NCBI GenBank assembly: GCA_001600455.1
Contig: BCKC01000004.1
Location: forward strand, 4,080,915 to 4,144,914
Origin: Endocalyx cinctus
Taxonomy: Eukaryota; Ascomycota; Sordariomycetes; Amphisphaeriales; Apiosporaceae
DNA: 64,000 bases
Direction: 5' to 3'
In this document: positions 35,901 to 46,920 of the stretch, piece by piece
How positions within the stretch are numbered: the first letter of the stretch is position 1
How the letters are laid out: every line of letters starts with the position of its first letter
Program-made: the position numbers and the translations under genes
The notes under the pieces: generated by a model
Databases searched by the model: none
Told to the model about the DNA's origin: nothing
Seen by the model: only the letters and a program-made list of their open reading frames with translations

Positions 35901-36177
35901 TTCACGAATAATAATTTTATAGGCGCCATCAAAATTTGCGTGAGGCGGCAAAAGCTGGCAAGTATGACACTCCTTCAAAGATCAACGGAGGAGGGGTCGG
36001 CTGTTTAGTAGTACGGGGCTCACTTTAATATAAATAGTGCTTCGCAACCAGGCACTTTACCTATTCCTTCTTTCACTTCCTCGCGAAATAATAATCTACT
36101 TGAATAATTTCTGTATATACAAGCATCACAACTTTAGTGATCACCTATTCCGGCAGCAACCAAAACGCGAACGTAGC
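32957..36177. other. Accessory island: no intact gene
   Basis: About 3.2 kb of intergenic DNA with long homopolymers (T runs near 33127-33144 and 34410-34433) and only broken protein-like stretches. One, 34576-35094, is listed separately. Another on the minus strand near 34100-34270 reads NFAIFVSNVRAIDDGENELT and looks coding-derived but matches nothing I know. The region is best read as decayed sequence. Confidence 0.5.
34576..35094 (-). pseudogene. Decayed fragment of a fungal NLR-like/S8-associated protein
   Basis: A 172-codon minus frame starts with MEAVNSAGKSSYRHRIASLG and includes FFIEDQIMYLPEHDKVLNLL. Downstream the similarity moves to the next frame, which reads SPDGKGMDREDVGVIFDLLG and GVRKIHTF. 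The second segment resembles the DRxDVxxxFxWLxxKGVxKI pattern I associate with helper regions of large fungal subtilisin/ankyrin NLR-like proteins; the first resembles the LYGE-type segment that precedes it. The frame change and absence of the rest of the protein argue for a pseudogene fragment. Confidence in the family is low. Confidence 0.3.
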
Positions 36178-37068
36178 ATGGCTGAAAAGATTCACTACGA
36201 GATCCCGCTATTTGACATTTTTCTCGATGGAGTCGGGTTCAACTTTGGGATTGATGTAACCAAAGACCGCGGTGTTAAGTGCACAGCCGATATTGTGGCT
36301 ATTGTGCACGGCGTCGTGAACACCCCAGCCGAGCAATATGCGGTAGCTTCAGATCATGAGAAAGCGAACTTCGAGGCTTTTACGAATGATAAATGGGACG
36401 ATTCGGCCACTACCGTAGGCAAACGTGGGGTTCTGCTGGTCATTGACTTTGGGTTCTTCTCGAGCGTCAAAGCGAATCGGTTGAAGGATGTCAGTATATT
36501 GGTTTCGTTTGGGTACAACGACGACCCAATCGGCAGTCCAACCGAACCAATCGTGAAACAAATAGCCCCCTCCAGCTTCTTTAGAGTGAAAGAGGAAACT
36601 CAGGAACGGGGAAAGGAGATGGAGGTACATAGGCCCCTAGCGGTGGGGTGGAACCCTACAAACTTGGGACTCGGCGCCGGTTACGAGCGGACGCATGTGT
36701 TCAACAATCAGTCGCAAACCATTCTACTCGGGGCATCCGGGCATATGGGTCGCCACGATGGGGAGAAGAACATGGTAATGTGGCATTTGCGTGAGAATGA
36801 CACTCTGAAGCACGGAGTGCCAGCCCACCTTCGCGCTGCCGTCTTAGTGGAGCTACCAGAAGAGGCCAGGTTTAGAGCGGAAATTAATGTGAGGGCGGAT
36901 ATCGGCATGTCTGACGGAAGGGTGGTAGAAGGTACGGTGGGCCAAAAGATAGTCCTTCCACGTATGTACTTTGACCCATCTGCAGAAGCGAGGATGGACT
37001 TTGGTCCACCTCCAGAAGCTATCGTCAAGACACACCTGGACAGCTTCAACCTTGCCACCCTTTACTAA
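36178..37068 (+). CDS. Orphan protein, 296 residues, unrecognised
   Basis: A long intact frame; I start it at ATG 36178 (MAEKIHYEIPLFDIFLDGVG) because the 47 upstream in-frame codons are hydrophobic and low-quality. The protein alternates short hydrophobic strands (DIVAIVHGVV, GVLLVIDFGFF, VSILVSFGY, AAVLVELPEEA), suggesting a mostly beta fold. It has few cysteines, no signal peptide and no membrane span. Other recognisable segments are FNNQSQTILLGASGHMGRH and RMYFDPSAEARMDFGPPPEA. I do not recognise the family. It stands alone in a decayed island yet its reading frame is undamaged, so it is either recently acquired or under selection. A small inverted-repeat element lies 80 bp after its stop. 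Confidence 0.75.
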   Translation: MAEKIHYEIPLFDIFLDGVGFNFGIDVTKDRGVKCTADIVAIVHGVVNTPAEQYAVASDHEKANFEAFTNDKWDDSATTVGKRGVLLVIDFGFFSSVKANRLKDVSILVSFGYNDDPIGSPTEPIVKQIAPSSFFRVKEETQERGKEMEVHRPLAVGWNPTNLGLGAGYERTHVFNNQSQTILLGASGHMGRHDGEKNMVMWHLRENDTLKHGVPAHLRAAVLVELPEEARFRAEINVRADIGMSDGRVVEGTVGQKIVLPRMYFDPSAEARMDFGPPPEAIVKTHLDSFNLATLY

Positions 37069-37148
37069 CGCTATATAAAGGCAAGTAGGCTGTCATAGGC
37101 GAGACAAATACCTGGATGTATGGCTGACCCTGATTGTTAGGCAAAAGC

Positions 37149-37236
37149 TAGGGCTTTACACTCCTATCCAACGCCAAGATCCCATGCTCCAATGGGAGGG
37201 TCGTGGGATCCCATGGGATCCCATTGTAAAGCCCTA
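37149..37236. mobile_element. MITE-like inverted-repeat element with TA target duplication
   Basis: An 84-bp element (37151-37234) has perfect 10-bp terminal inverted repeats, GGGCTTTACA at the left and TGTAAAGCCC at the right, flanked on both sides by TA (37149-37150, 37235-37236). This is the structure left by Tc1/mariner-type transposases. Its centre holds a perfect 20-bp palindrome (37204-37223) built from two GGATCC-containing halves. It encodes nothing and would depend on a transposase elsewhere. Confidence 0.65.
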
Positions 37237-38190
37237 ACAAAAGCTATCCCTGAATAAGCGAAAGTGATAAGTTTGAGTTTGAGCAGGTAAATTTTTTGTA
37301 CAAGGGCTGATTGCAGCCTGCATACGGATGTGCTCAACAGCATTTAATAGCCTGCAGCGGGATGTGCCAATACTGATGATTTGCTGGCCTACTTTGGATT
37401 GGTGTGTCGGAGCGATAAATATCAATCAAACGAGTAATTAGCCACCAAGTCAGACTACATCCATGTGACTTACTGAATATGTATGCAAGCTGCCCTGCCA
37501 ATAAATAAGTATAGTGCTTCTGAGATATAGGCTTCGTTCTGGCCTTGTGCTGAAGTTTGACTTTGTTTCGCTTCTTATGATGGCTAGATAGGAAGGCTAT
37601 TAATCAAAGTGATTATAATTACTGTTCAGCTAAGCGCTCCTCCGATAGATCTATAGTGGCTACTTTCTGGCCACAGCCATTTCTAGAAGTCACATCATTC
37701 CAGCGCTTAGATCAAGATCTAGGGAATAATTCATCTGTATAAGGATACTGTGAACTCTGGATTCAAGTTGTAGGTACAGAATCGACTATTACTCACAAGA
37801 ATGCACACGATCTTAGTTATTGCTTAGATACCTAACCGGGTAATTAACTAATTAAATGCAAACGATCAAGGCTGTTAATCCATATGACGCGATGCAGCTG
37901 GCATTTGGTAGTTAAGTAGGACAGCATAAATTAAATGGCCCCCTTGCCCCCTCCTCCCAATATGTGGGTGTTTGCTTTCCGGCGGCAATCCATTCCTATT
38001 ATATTAAGGTCGACCTTAAGCTTTCATTTCAGCCATTATTCTACACATGCCAGTATCAACCAGTGAATGCCCAAGACAGTATTATAGTGTGTTGAGTTTT
38101 TCAGTTTTCGGTGTTATCGGCAGGCTTACAGGTTGACTGTTCGTAGCAACTTTTTTAACTCCCTCTTAATCGTCTATTCCGGCGGCGAAA
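37237..38190. other. Intergenic, no gene seen
   Basis: About 950 bp of mixed-composition DNA. A short CTTTCATT/pyrimidine stretch precedes the ATG at 38191. Nothing else is supportable. Confidence 0.45.
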
Positions 38191-39250
38191 ATGAACGAAA
38201 ATCAATCTAGCAACCCAGGCAGCGAACGCCTTAGAATAGTTCGGGAGACTACTACGTTTCAAAAGCTTGATTACTATTCTTCCAAAAGGCCCCCGGAGAT
38301 TGGCGGCTTCTCTGCTGAGTATGTGAGAGCCACGAGTCTGTATGCGTCTACCTTTCATATAAGCAACAGCTAACACAAACCACCCAAGTGCCATCGCTCT
38401 GCACGGTCTATACAGCAATTTCACGAAAACATGGTGCGATAAGAACAATCATGGAAGATTAAGCCCCTGGTTTGATGAGCTTCCGTTCACGGCTCGGATA
38501 TTCGCATATGATTATCCCATGAATTTCTCGTCCAAGCAAGGCCTATTCGACCAGTCCGGTCTACAAGAAGGTGCAACAGAGCTGCTTGAAGCACTTCTAC
38601 ACCAAGTGAAAGAGAATGCAAGTAATAGAACTCCGGTGAACAGGCATCTATACCTAACAATTCAGGAAGCGGCCTCTGGTATTCTTATGCCATAATATTG
38701 CTGGTTTTTTTTTTCATAAAAGAGGTAACTAGCTCTACCTTCTGAGGCTGAATAACATGCTGAAACCATGTAAAGTTACTCTGGATTGCAAATCATAATG
38801 TCAAATACTTTCCCATCGTGCTCGCAACCCGAGTCATCGTATGCTAATTATCTTCAATACCCCAAGCCTACCCTCAAACTAACGATGTAGCAAGCATTTT
38901 TTGGAGTTCCAGATATGGAAGGTGACTTGGAAGACGAGGTCCTAAAATTGGGATTCACAATCACTAGCTATAGTGGCAACGAGAATCCGGGTCGGCGATG
39001 GTCGGAAGTGTCAGAGTTGGTCTACAAGAACTCACCAGCACTGCAGGCGGCTACAGCGCGGTTCGATATGATTAGAAAACAATATCGCATCATATCAGTT
39101 TGTTAGGCGGAACCGGCAGATGAAGTCAGCGTTCCGGTAAGTTGTTCTAACCCAACCAAGGCCGGGGATCTCTCGGATACCATCACGCTAACGCTTAGGG
39201 TTCCCAGGTGCTGCCTCAATCAGAACATACTTAAGATGTCAAGATCCTCG
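38191..39250 (+). pseudogene. Decayed esterase-like N-terminal part of an ankyrin protein
   Basis: Exons can be placed at 38191-38318 and 38389-~38616 with good splice sites (GTATGT; CTAAC branch; CAAG). They read MNENQSSNPGSERLRIVRET and AIALHGLYSNFTKTW...LPFTARIFAYDYP, the start of the alpha/beta-hydrolase (DUF676/lipase-like) domain found at the N terminus of many fungal NLR-like and ankyrin proteins. The expected nucleophile block (GHSLGG-like) is missing: the equivalent place reads RSGLWYSYAII followed by a T-run. After a further gap comes QAFFGVPDMEGDLEDEVLKL...RKQYRIISVC, then a TAG (39104-39106). A possible continuation ending PQSEHT is closed by TAA (39232-39234). The domain therefore lacks its active site and is interrupted. 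Confidence 0.5.
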
Positions 39251-39449
39251 TATCAACCACGCATGAAAGGCTCACTCTCAGCGAAACGGTACGCTCTGCA
39301 TTAAATGTGATGCTCACCGCTATAGAACAGGTTGAAAAAGGTTGGGCTCACATCTAAACCTCTTGTGGGTACTATTAATGTTAACATGGCATCAGACTAC
39401 TAGCATCATGCGATGACTTGTCGCTAAAGACTGGCCTCCCACTATGAGT

Positions 39450-41306
39450 GTAGTGACGCTCTAGGGGCGCTTCGCTCACGGTGACGCAGAATCGACACGC
39501 CTCCTTCCCGCCACGGCATCAGACTTGGAGCATGATACTTGGCTCTCTACTATCATGTTATCATGTATGCATCGGTGCGCTGGGCTCCTACGATCTGCTC
39601 TATCATGGAGATCCGGGTCCGTCGGGCGGGAGCTGTCCGCGGACGAGCTACACACCTGTCTTGTCCATGTCGCGAAGTATGGGTATTGGCATATTATTCC
39701 CATCCTACGTGATGCATATCCAGGATTAACCAGCGCAGTCACACGAGCGAAATTATTATCGCTAATTGAAGTAGCTGCCGATGAAGGGAGAGACGGCGCG
39801 TTATCTGAATTGCTCTCCATTGACAAGCATCTAGGCGACTATACAGACAATAGATTCGGCCCAGCATTATTTAAAGCCATTATTTTCGGCAGCTCAGCAG
39901 TCGTCCGCATACTAATTTCCACATCTAATACTCTGCTCGAGTATCGGACATAGGAGACGCGAATTACGGCGGTGCACAAGGCCGCCATATGTAAGTTGAA
40001 AGTATCCGCTCAGAGTCCTTTATCCATAGAATTATTGTACGGATAGTACAATTGACACTTAGAAGATGATCGTGTCGAAGTTTTAGATGTGCTCTTAGCC
40101 CACGGCGGTGATATGGAGACGGTGGATGACCAAGACGCCACGCCACTTATATTGGCATGCACTCATAACTCCTTGGGCACCGTCGACTACCTGTGCGACG
40201 AATGGGCGAATCTAGACCATTTTGCTAAGAAGTGCGGTAGGCTTCGTGCGCTGCATGTCGCCGCACGCGCCGGTTTTCCCCGCGTCGTTCGGTCCCTACT
40301 CATGTCGGGGGCGGGGGTGAACGCGCGTCTGACCGAGCCCGAAAGCGACAGGCCGTTGCATCTAGCGGTGGCCGAGTCACAGCCACATAACGAAGACAAT
40401 TACTTAGAGGTGATCCGCTTGTTAATCGATTTTCATGCCGACGTTAATGCGTGCAAAGGGGACGGCCGTATCGCCTTGCATTTAGCTATTGACAAAAATG
40501 ATTACAGCAAAGAGATTATTCGGACTCTCATTCGGTACAAGGCTGATATTGACAAGACCGACAACAGTAACCGATCTCCCGTGTATTATGCTGCGTTACA
40601 ACAGAAGTATGAACTTGTTAAACTCCTATGTGACCCATCCGAACAGTGTACTGCCCCAATGCTGTTCTACACTGCCGCCAACGGGAACGTAAAGAGGATC
40701 CAGCAACTTCTTGACGCTGGCTGTAGTAAGACAGAGCAGGACACCTGGGGCAGAACCGCATATGATGTCGCCACTAGCGACCAGATGCGTGCCCTCCTTG
40801 CACTTACTACCGCAACACCTGGGGCAGTTTCCGAAGGTGATGACAAGGCCGCCGCTATGCAGTTACCAGACGAAAATGAGCCGTGTCTGAAAACACACAT
40901 AATTGGCATACGTCTAGATTCTTGGAGATGCCGTATTTGCTTGCAAACTTCGTGCCTTGGGAAATTCTATCGTAAGTTAATGTTCACTTTCCAGCGTGCT
41001 CCCCTCTCATAATCATACATTTGTATGATAAAGGTACTTTACGGATCTGGCCGCAAGTATCTAAATATATTTCTAGACTGTTGTGCTTGCTCCTTATCTT
41101 GCCTCAGCGATAATACCTGGGACATCTGTGAGGGTTGTTTCTCAAGGTCTAAGTGCAAGGCGAACGATCACAAGGTCCGCACCAGATTTACTGCCGAGGG
41201 ATTGGCCTCGCTTGACGAGTTCTCACCCGATATTGCAAATTTTGGGCGAAAACAGGATCGAAAGGTAGCGAAAGCAGAGATGGCGACAGAAAGGACGTCC
41301 TCGTAG
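39450..41306 (+). pseudogene. Ankyrin-repeat protein with C-terminal ZZ-like zinc finger, interrupted
   Basis: The frame reads SALSWRSGSVGRELSADELH and onwards through HVAKYGYWHIIPILRDAYPG to a TAG at 39951-39953, then VHKAAI, an intron (39991-40062, GTAAGT...CTTAG) and a long ankyrin exon (40063-40971). Repeats are seen as DATPLILACTHNSLGTVDYL, LRALHVAARAGFPRVVRSLL, DRPLHLAVAES...YLEVIRLLIDFHADVN, RIALHLAIDKNDYSKEIIRT and RSPVYYAALQQKYELVKLL. A second intron (40972-41076) joins FY to HCCACS, completing a zinc-finger-like tail: WRCRICLQTSCLGKFYHCCAC, then WDICEGCFSRSKC and DHKV. The downstream half (40065-41306) is frame-intact and could still make an ankyrin-zinc protein from an internal ATG. 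The first codon across intron 1 also becomes TAA (T|AA). Ankyrin proteins of this kind in fungi are often linked to non-self recognition, which is inference. Confidence 0.55.
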
Positions 41307-42103
41307 AATGCGGGTGATTGTAAGGGAATAGGGGTACGTTGGAGTGTAGGACAACGCAGTTACGTAGACGGAGCTTAGCAGTGGAGCAGAGGTGTAGCCC
41401 CTGACAGTGCTTCCAGATTGCTTACCGGATGCTTAATCTTATATTTCCTACCGTGTACTCTTATTAAATCTCATATATTGAGACGAGGCAATTTATCACG
41501 AACAGTCACCACCATCATCCAGCCCGTTAAGTTGATATTGTAGGGAATGGGCCTAGGGGCAAGATAGTAGTAGCTTAAATATCAGGGCTGTACTCTCAGG
41601 CTAGACTATCACTACTACAACAGATTTACACGTTATTCTTCCTGCTTTAACTGATATGTCTTGCAGTTGTAACGGCGAAAGCATATGTATCGATCCGATA
41701 CTGATAGCAAGTCTTGAAAATAGGAGTAGATTCTTCGCATAATTTATTCATAAATATGTACGGAGTATAAATATGTATAAATACAACTACTCAGCCGAGC
41801 TTGAGTAAAAAGCAGCAAATACGCTATTCCCGATTTATCGAAGAAGAGCTCAAATCAATGTAGGAAGGTGGAACTAAGTAACTGCTTAGCTAATAAACGA
41901 CTATCTTATTTGGCCAAAAAATCATGAGCAGCTCCACATCGACTTGACATCCCTTGAACCAGCAGTTTTAGGGTATCCGATCTAGTGTAATATGACAATC
42001 TCAAGAAGATATTGATAAAATAAAAATAACCAAAATAAAAAGAGAAGAGGAAAGGTCGGTCCATTTTACCTGACTGAATAATCCGGCACTTTTTTCTTAC
42101 CAA
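41307..42103. promoter_or_regulatory. PTC5 upstream region
   Basis: About 800 bp with no gene. Several TATA-like strings (41755-41790: GTATAAATATGTATAAATAC) lie about 320-350 bp before the ATG at 42104; an A/T-rich purine stretch follows. No factor site is claimed. Confidence 0.4.
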
Positions 42104-44018
42104 ATGCGTCGCGTAGCTGCTGGAGCCCTAAGGACGACTTGCCAATGCACAGTCCGGGGCCTATCTAGGACGGGCCGCACGCGACGTAACCTCTTCCCTC
42201 AGCTGCATCCCAGCAGTGCTTCCCTAACCTTACGATTATCCTCTTCCTCATCTCGACCCAACTATGCCCTGAGCGAACCATTGCGATCCTCCATGTATAT
42301 CCGTCGATTCTCGCTCGCCGTCATCTCCGGCCTCGTGGGATACGGTGCCTGGTACACGTACAAAGGGAACAACGCCCTAGAGCAGGTTTCTGGCAAGGCG
42401 TACACGACCGACGCCCCGAATCACTTCGTCGCCGACGCTACCCCGACTAGGAACGTGCTGGTAGTGGGTGCCGACGAGCTCCATACCGGCACCGTCGTAG
42501 GTGAAGGTCCGATTGCGAAAGACGCTGGTGGTAGCGGTAGGCACGTGCTCGAGATGCTTACCCCCGATCAAGCGACCGACAAGCTACGACAGAACCAGGC
42601 TTCGTTTATGGTGAATAGAGGGCAAGGTGTTTTGAGATACGATCTTGTACAGCTTGCGAGCAACAATCCAATTGAAGATGATCACGCGGAGAAAATTGTA
42701 GAAATCACCCCTTCCGCCAACACGGAAGCTACCGAGCAAGGCGCCAATGATTGGATGTTTTGGGGTGTTTTTGATGGTCATGCGTAAGTTTTCTAAGTAT
42801 ACTAGCTATTTAAGACGAATGCGGTCTAACGATCAAGCAGCGGATGGACGACATCAGCCAAATTACGACAAACACTGATCAGCTACGTCGCCCGAGAGCT
42901 CAACGAAACATACAAACTCGCAGGTAAAATGGGTGTCATACCATCTGCCGAAGCGATCGATAATGCGATTAAAAGCGGGTTCACTGATTTGGACAACGAC
43001 ATTGTTCACCACAGCGTGGAGAAAGTATTGAAATCCAACTCGAAACGAGTTGCGGCCGAGCTTCTAGGTCCTGCCCTGTCCGGATCTTGCGCTCTCCTCT
43101 CCTTCTACGACAGCGCTTCCAAGACCCTTCGCGTCGCATGCACGGGAGATTCGAGGGCCGTTCTCGGCCGACGAAGCAGCTCCGGCAAGTGGACCGCCAC
43201 GCCGCTATCGGAAGACCAGACCGGCAGCAACCCCAACGAAGCGGCTCGCATGCGCAAAGCCCACCCCGGCGAAGACCGCGTGGTGCACAACGGTCGCGTA
43301 TTGGGCGGTCTAGAACCCACTCGTGCGTTCGGCGACGCTAGCTACAAATGGAGTAAGGAGATCTCCAATCAACTGCGAGCTTCGTTCTTCGGCCGGAGCT
43401 ACTCGCCTTATTTGAAGACGCCTCCTTACGTGACGGCTGAGCCGGTCGTTACCACGACCAAGATAGAGCCCGAGAAGGGCGATTTCCTCGTCATGGCTAC
43501 GGATGGGCTTTGGGAAATGCTCACCAACGAAGAGGTAGTCGGACTGGTCGGTAAATGGATCGAGTCGCAGACGGTCGAGCAGTCAAACTCACAATTGGGA
43601 TCGGTATGGTCTAAGATCTTTGGTTCCGGTAAAGGATTACCTGTCGAGACGGGCAAGCAGGATGGCCCCGACGGCCAGAAGACGCCGATCCGGCTTCAGC
43701 AATGGGGTATCTCGCCCGACGAGAAGGAGAGATTCGTCGTCAAAGACAAGAACGTCGCGACTCATCTTATCCGCAACGCCCTCGGTGGTAAGAATGAGGA
43801 GCAGGTCTGTGCTCTGCTCACTCTGGTATCACCTTTTTCGAGACGGTATAGGTATGTTCTTTCACAGCTGACACCAATAAATTTCGATCGCGAGACTAAT
43901 TTTACGCAGGGATGATTTAACCGTCCAAGTCGTATTCTTTGGTAACGGTCAGAAAACAGGGGAAGTACTTGTCAACCAGGAGGCATCAACTCCACCAGCC
44001 GTGAAGGCAAAGCTATAA
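42104..44018 (+). CDS. PTC5: Mitochondrial PP2C phosphatase (Ptc5-type, pyruvate dehydrogenase phosphatase)
   Basis: Three exons, 42104-42783, 42841-43851 and 43910-44018, joined with clean GT-AG introns (57 and 58 nt), encode 599 residues. The N terminus (MRRVAAGALRTTCQCTVRGL...) is Arg/Ser-rich, a mitochondrial presequence, followed by a hydrophobic segment (FSLAVISGLVGYGAWYTY) that may anchor it in the inner membrane. PP2C motifs are present: FWGVFDGHAGW (metal-binding Asp, formed across intron 1), SGSCALLSFY, VACTGDSRAVLG, LEPTRAFGDASYKW, FLVMATDGLWEMLTNEEVV and, across intron 2, YRDDLTVQVVFFG (last metal-binding Asp). The insertion between ATDGLWE and DD is long and Gly/Lys-rich, as in yeast Ptc5. 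It is expected to dephosphorylate the E1alpha subunit of pyruvate dehydrogenase in the mitochondrion; the assignment to Ptc5 rather than Ptc6 rests on length and the presequence-plus-anchor layout. Confidence 0.93.
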
Positions 44019-45391
44019 ACTCAAAGAAGAAGAAACCAATCAATTTTTTACGTGCACCCAGCGAATACTGCCCATATCGAATACTAGGCAGTATTATTAG
44101 GCATGATATGAATAATAAAGCGTTTGTACTATAGATTCGAAGATGGCTGATGGCGTTGAAAGGTGTATCATACGTTCTGGAGTGCATTTTGATGTAAGGG
44201 TATTCTTGTTTCACTTTACACACCAAAGGATACATGTTCTTCGGCAGTTTACGGATATTGGGAAAATCTTCATTTCTGAGCTTTTAATATAAAACGTATT
44301 GTTTACTTGTTCTCTTACACAATTGCGAAGGTATAATAAAAAAAGCCAGTTTATATAACGTGCTGAATTGAGGCGTAAACATTGTATATTTGCATCGGCC
44401 TATTTCCAAGGTTGTATTTTACTTTTCTGTGACCCCCGTATAGCGGTGTTAGTGTGCTTTACGCTGTAAATTAGCGCATAACTACTTCATAACAGCGACG
44501 ACGACAACAACAACAACATCAGCAGAAGCAACAAGTATCAAAGTGAAAGTGAATGACATGGCAAAAATAAAGCGCAAATAAGCTTGAAGAGTAGGGAGTA
44601 CAGCTACTATGGGCTGTAGTACTTGTAGTAGGTGGCTTGGGTGGGCCTTGATTTGCCGTACGAATCAAAATTATTCGTGCTAGACCTTGTATAAGAAGGA
44701 GAAATACGACCTCGCTGTGATGAACATCCGAAAATTAGCGGTCAGATCCATTCGATATACCAATTTTCAATATTTTCCCCTTGTTATTTACCCCACGACC
44801 CAGACTATTTCATCCACGATGCGGAGTCCTTCAGTCTAGGCGTTATTTTATTAATTTCCCCACGATTTCTGTCTCCTCAAACCCCGTCGAAGAGATCAGA
44901 CTAAACAACGTCATTGGTAGTTAACAGAACGGAGCATACACGCAGAGGGTGGGTTCTACCGAATGTTTTTATTTATTTATCTCGGAGTACTATTACGAGA
45001 TACGGTCCAAGGCCCTTTTCACGTTGTATTTCTTTTATCGAACCCCAGTCGTAGTTTTTGGGGAAACAGGAACGTACAGTGTATAGCTAAGATATTTAAG
45101 AGCTCGAACTCCATGGCATGACGTGGGTTTCTTTTAGTAAAAAGCCCTTTACCGAGCTTCGGTCGAGCAAGGCCAAGGTCAAGACGTCAATTGGATCCGC
45201 TGTATCTCGTAGTAGTATATATATATATATATTAATATAGAAAGGGTGGCTTTCCCTCTCCTCTTTAAACCACGCAGACCCGTCGTCCTCGTTTTCTCGC
45301 CTTCTGTTGATTTCGTAGGGTTGGGGTTCAGACCGTTTCTTTTTTTACTTAATACTAAGAACAGTCCCCGAAGACCAGAAAGAAAAACAAG
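44019..45391. other. Intergenic region upstream of the GH5 gene
   Basis: About 1.37 kb with no supportable gene. It includes a CAA/ACAACAACA-rich microsatellite (44500-44530) and a TATATATATATATATAT run near 45219-45235, about 160 bp before the GH5 ATG, where a TATA box would be expected. Confidence 0.5.
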
Positions 45392-46920
45392 ATGAAATCC
45401 AGACAATTCCTTCTGTACCCACTTCTCGCATTCTGTGCTGAAGCTTCTCGCTCCGCACCGCGAGGTAGCCAAGAAGCCTGGCCGTACGGTCCTTTAAGTA
45501 CAAAGGGTCGAGATGTCGTCAACAGTCGTGGAGAGGTAGTCACTTGGGCTGGTGTGAATTGGCCTATGAGCGGTAGGTTCTCTCTTTTCCAGTATTTCGC
45601 TATGGAGAGCTTAGAATCGTACTAATTACATGTAATATTACAGGCGAGACTATGATTCCCGAGGGTCTAGAGTGGAAGTCAGTCGAGGATATAGTCGACG
45701 ACATAGTCAGCGTTGGGTTCAATTACGTCCGAATGTAAGCCCTCCCAAATCCACAATTTTCTTTCCCCTCCCCCTTCCCCGAGCGCGTAATTACTAACAC
45801 TTATAACAACAAACAAAGGGGCTACGCCATCCAAATGATCGACGAGATCTACTCCCGCAACGGCACCGACGTACCCTTACTCGAAGCCATGACCGGCGCC
45901 CTCGGCGTCGAGAACGGCACGCGCGTGACGAGCGAGATCCTCGCCAAGAACCCGACCTGGACGGAATCGACGACGCGCTTCGAGATATGGTCGTCCGTCG
46001 CCTCGGCCGCCCTCGATCGCGGCGTGTTCATCCACCCGGACGTGCACGTCGGCAAGGCGCAGTGGTGCTGCGGGCACGACGACGGCAACGCCTGGTTCGA
46101 CGACGAGTATTTTCCGGCCGCGAACTGGCGCCGCGGGCTCGCGTACGTCGCGACCTGGGCCAAGGACCACCCCAACGTGGCGTCCATGTCCCTGCGCAAC
46201 GAGCTGCGCGACTCGTACTGGAACCGCAGCGACCCGGAGCTCGTGTACAACTGGGTGACCCTCGTGGGCAACATGTCGGCCGGCGCCGACGCCATCCACG
46301 CCGCGAACCCGGATCTGCTCATCTCCTGGTCCGGCATGCAGTACGACGAGGACCTGTCCGCCTTAACTTCGGGCGCGAACCTCAACCTCGCGCCTTGCTA
46401 CAAGTGCACGGCCGTGCGGGACGCGCACCGGCGGGACCCGCTCGTCTTCGACCTCGACGAACATCCGTGGGCGGACAAGATCGTCTGGGAGCTGCACCTG
46501 TACCCGATGAGCGAGGACCTCGACACGGGCACGTGCGAGATCGTCGAGGCGCAGCTGTACCGGAACGGCTTCAACGCGCTCGGGATCGAGCCCCCGAGCG
46601 CGTGCGCGCTGACCGACGATTGCCCCGAGGCCGTCAGGTTGACGCCGGTGATATTTTCCGAGTTCGGGAACGCGCAGGACCCGGAGTCTCTGTATAGCAG
46701 CCTGCTGCAGAATTGCATCCAGCAGTATACCGTTAAGCACGGCGTCAGCTGGATGATGTGGAGTCTGGCCGGTAGCTATCGCATCCGCTCCGGAACGCAG
46801 GGGTTTGTCGATACTTGGGGCTTGACGAACGCGGATTGGACGGATTGGAGCTATCCTGAGGCGGTGGACGAGTATTGGAAGCCGTGGGTAGAGGCCATGA
46901 ACGTCACGAAGAAGGCGTAA
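45392..46920 (+). CDS. Secreted glycoside hydrolase family 5 enzyme
   Basis: Three exons, 45392-45572, 45644-45734 and 45819-46920, encode 457 residues. The start MKSRQFLLYPLLAFCAEASR is a signal peptide. The first conserved strand, VVTWAGVNWPMSGETMIPEG, is split by intron 1; GFNYVRMGYAI is restored across intron 2 (AT|G). The acid/base glutamate lies in MSLRNELRDSYW (Glu near residue 219) and the nucleophile in PVIFSEFGNAQ (Glu near 372), the GH5 (beta/alpha)8-barrel arrangement; WELHLYPMS and GVSWMMWSLAGSYRIR are other family blocks. Several cysteines (WCCG, CYKC) and N-glycosylation sites fit an extracellular enzyme. It probably cleaves a beta-linked plant or fungal polysaccharide, but the GH5 subfamily and substrate cannot be fixed. 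Exon 3 is strongly GC-biased at third positions, which produces long overlapping chance frames. Confidence 0.9.

Noticed and set aside
45849..46740. Long antisense and alternate-frame ORFs (up to 236 codons) over the GH5 gene
   Set aside because: They are shadows produced by strong GC bias at third codon positions; their composition is Arg/Pro/Gly/Val-rich without domains.
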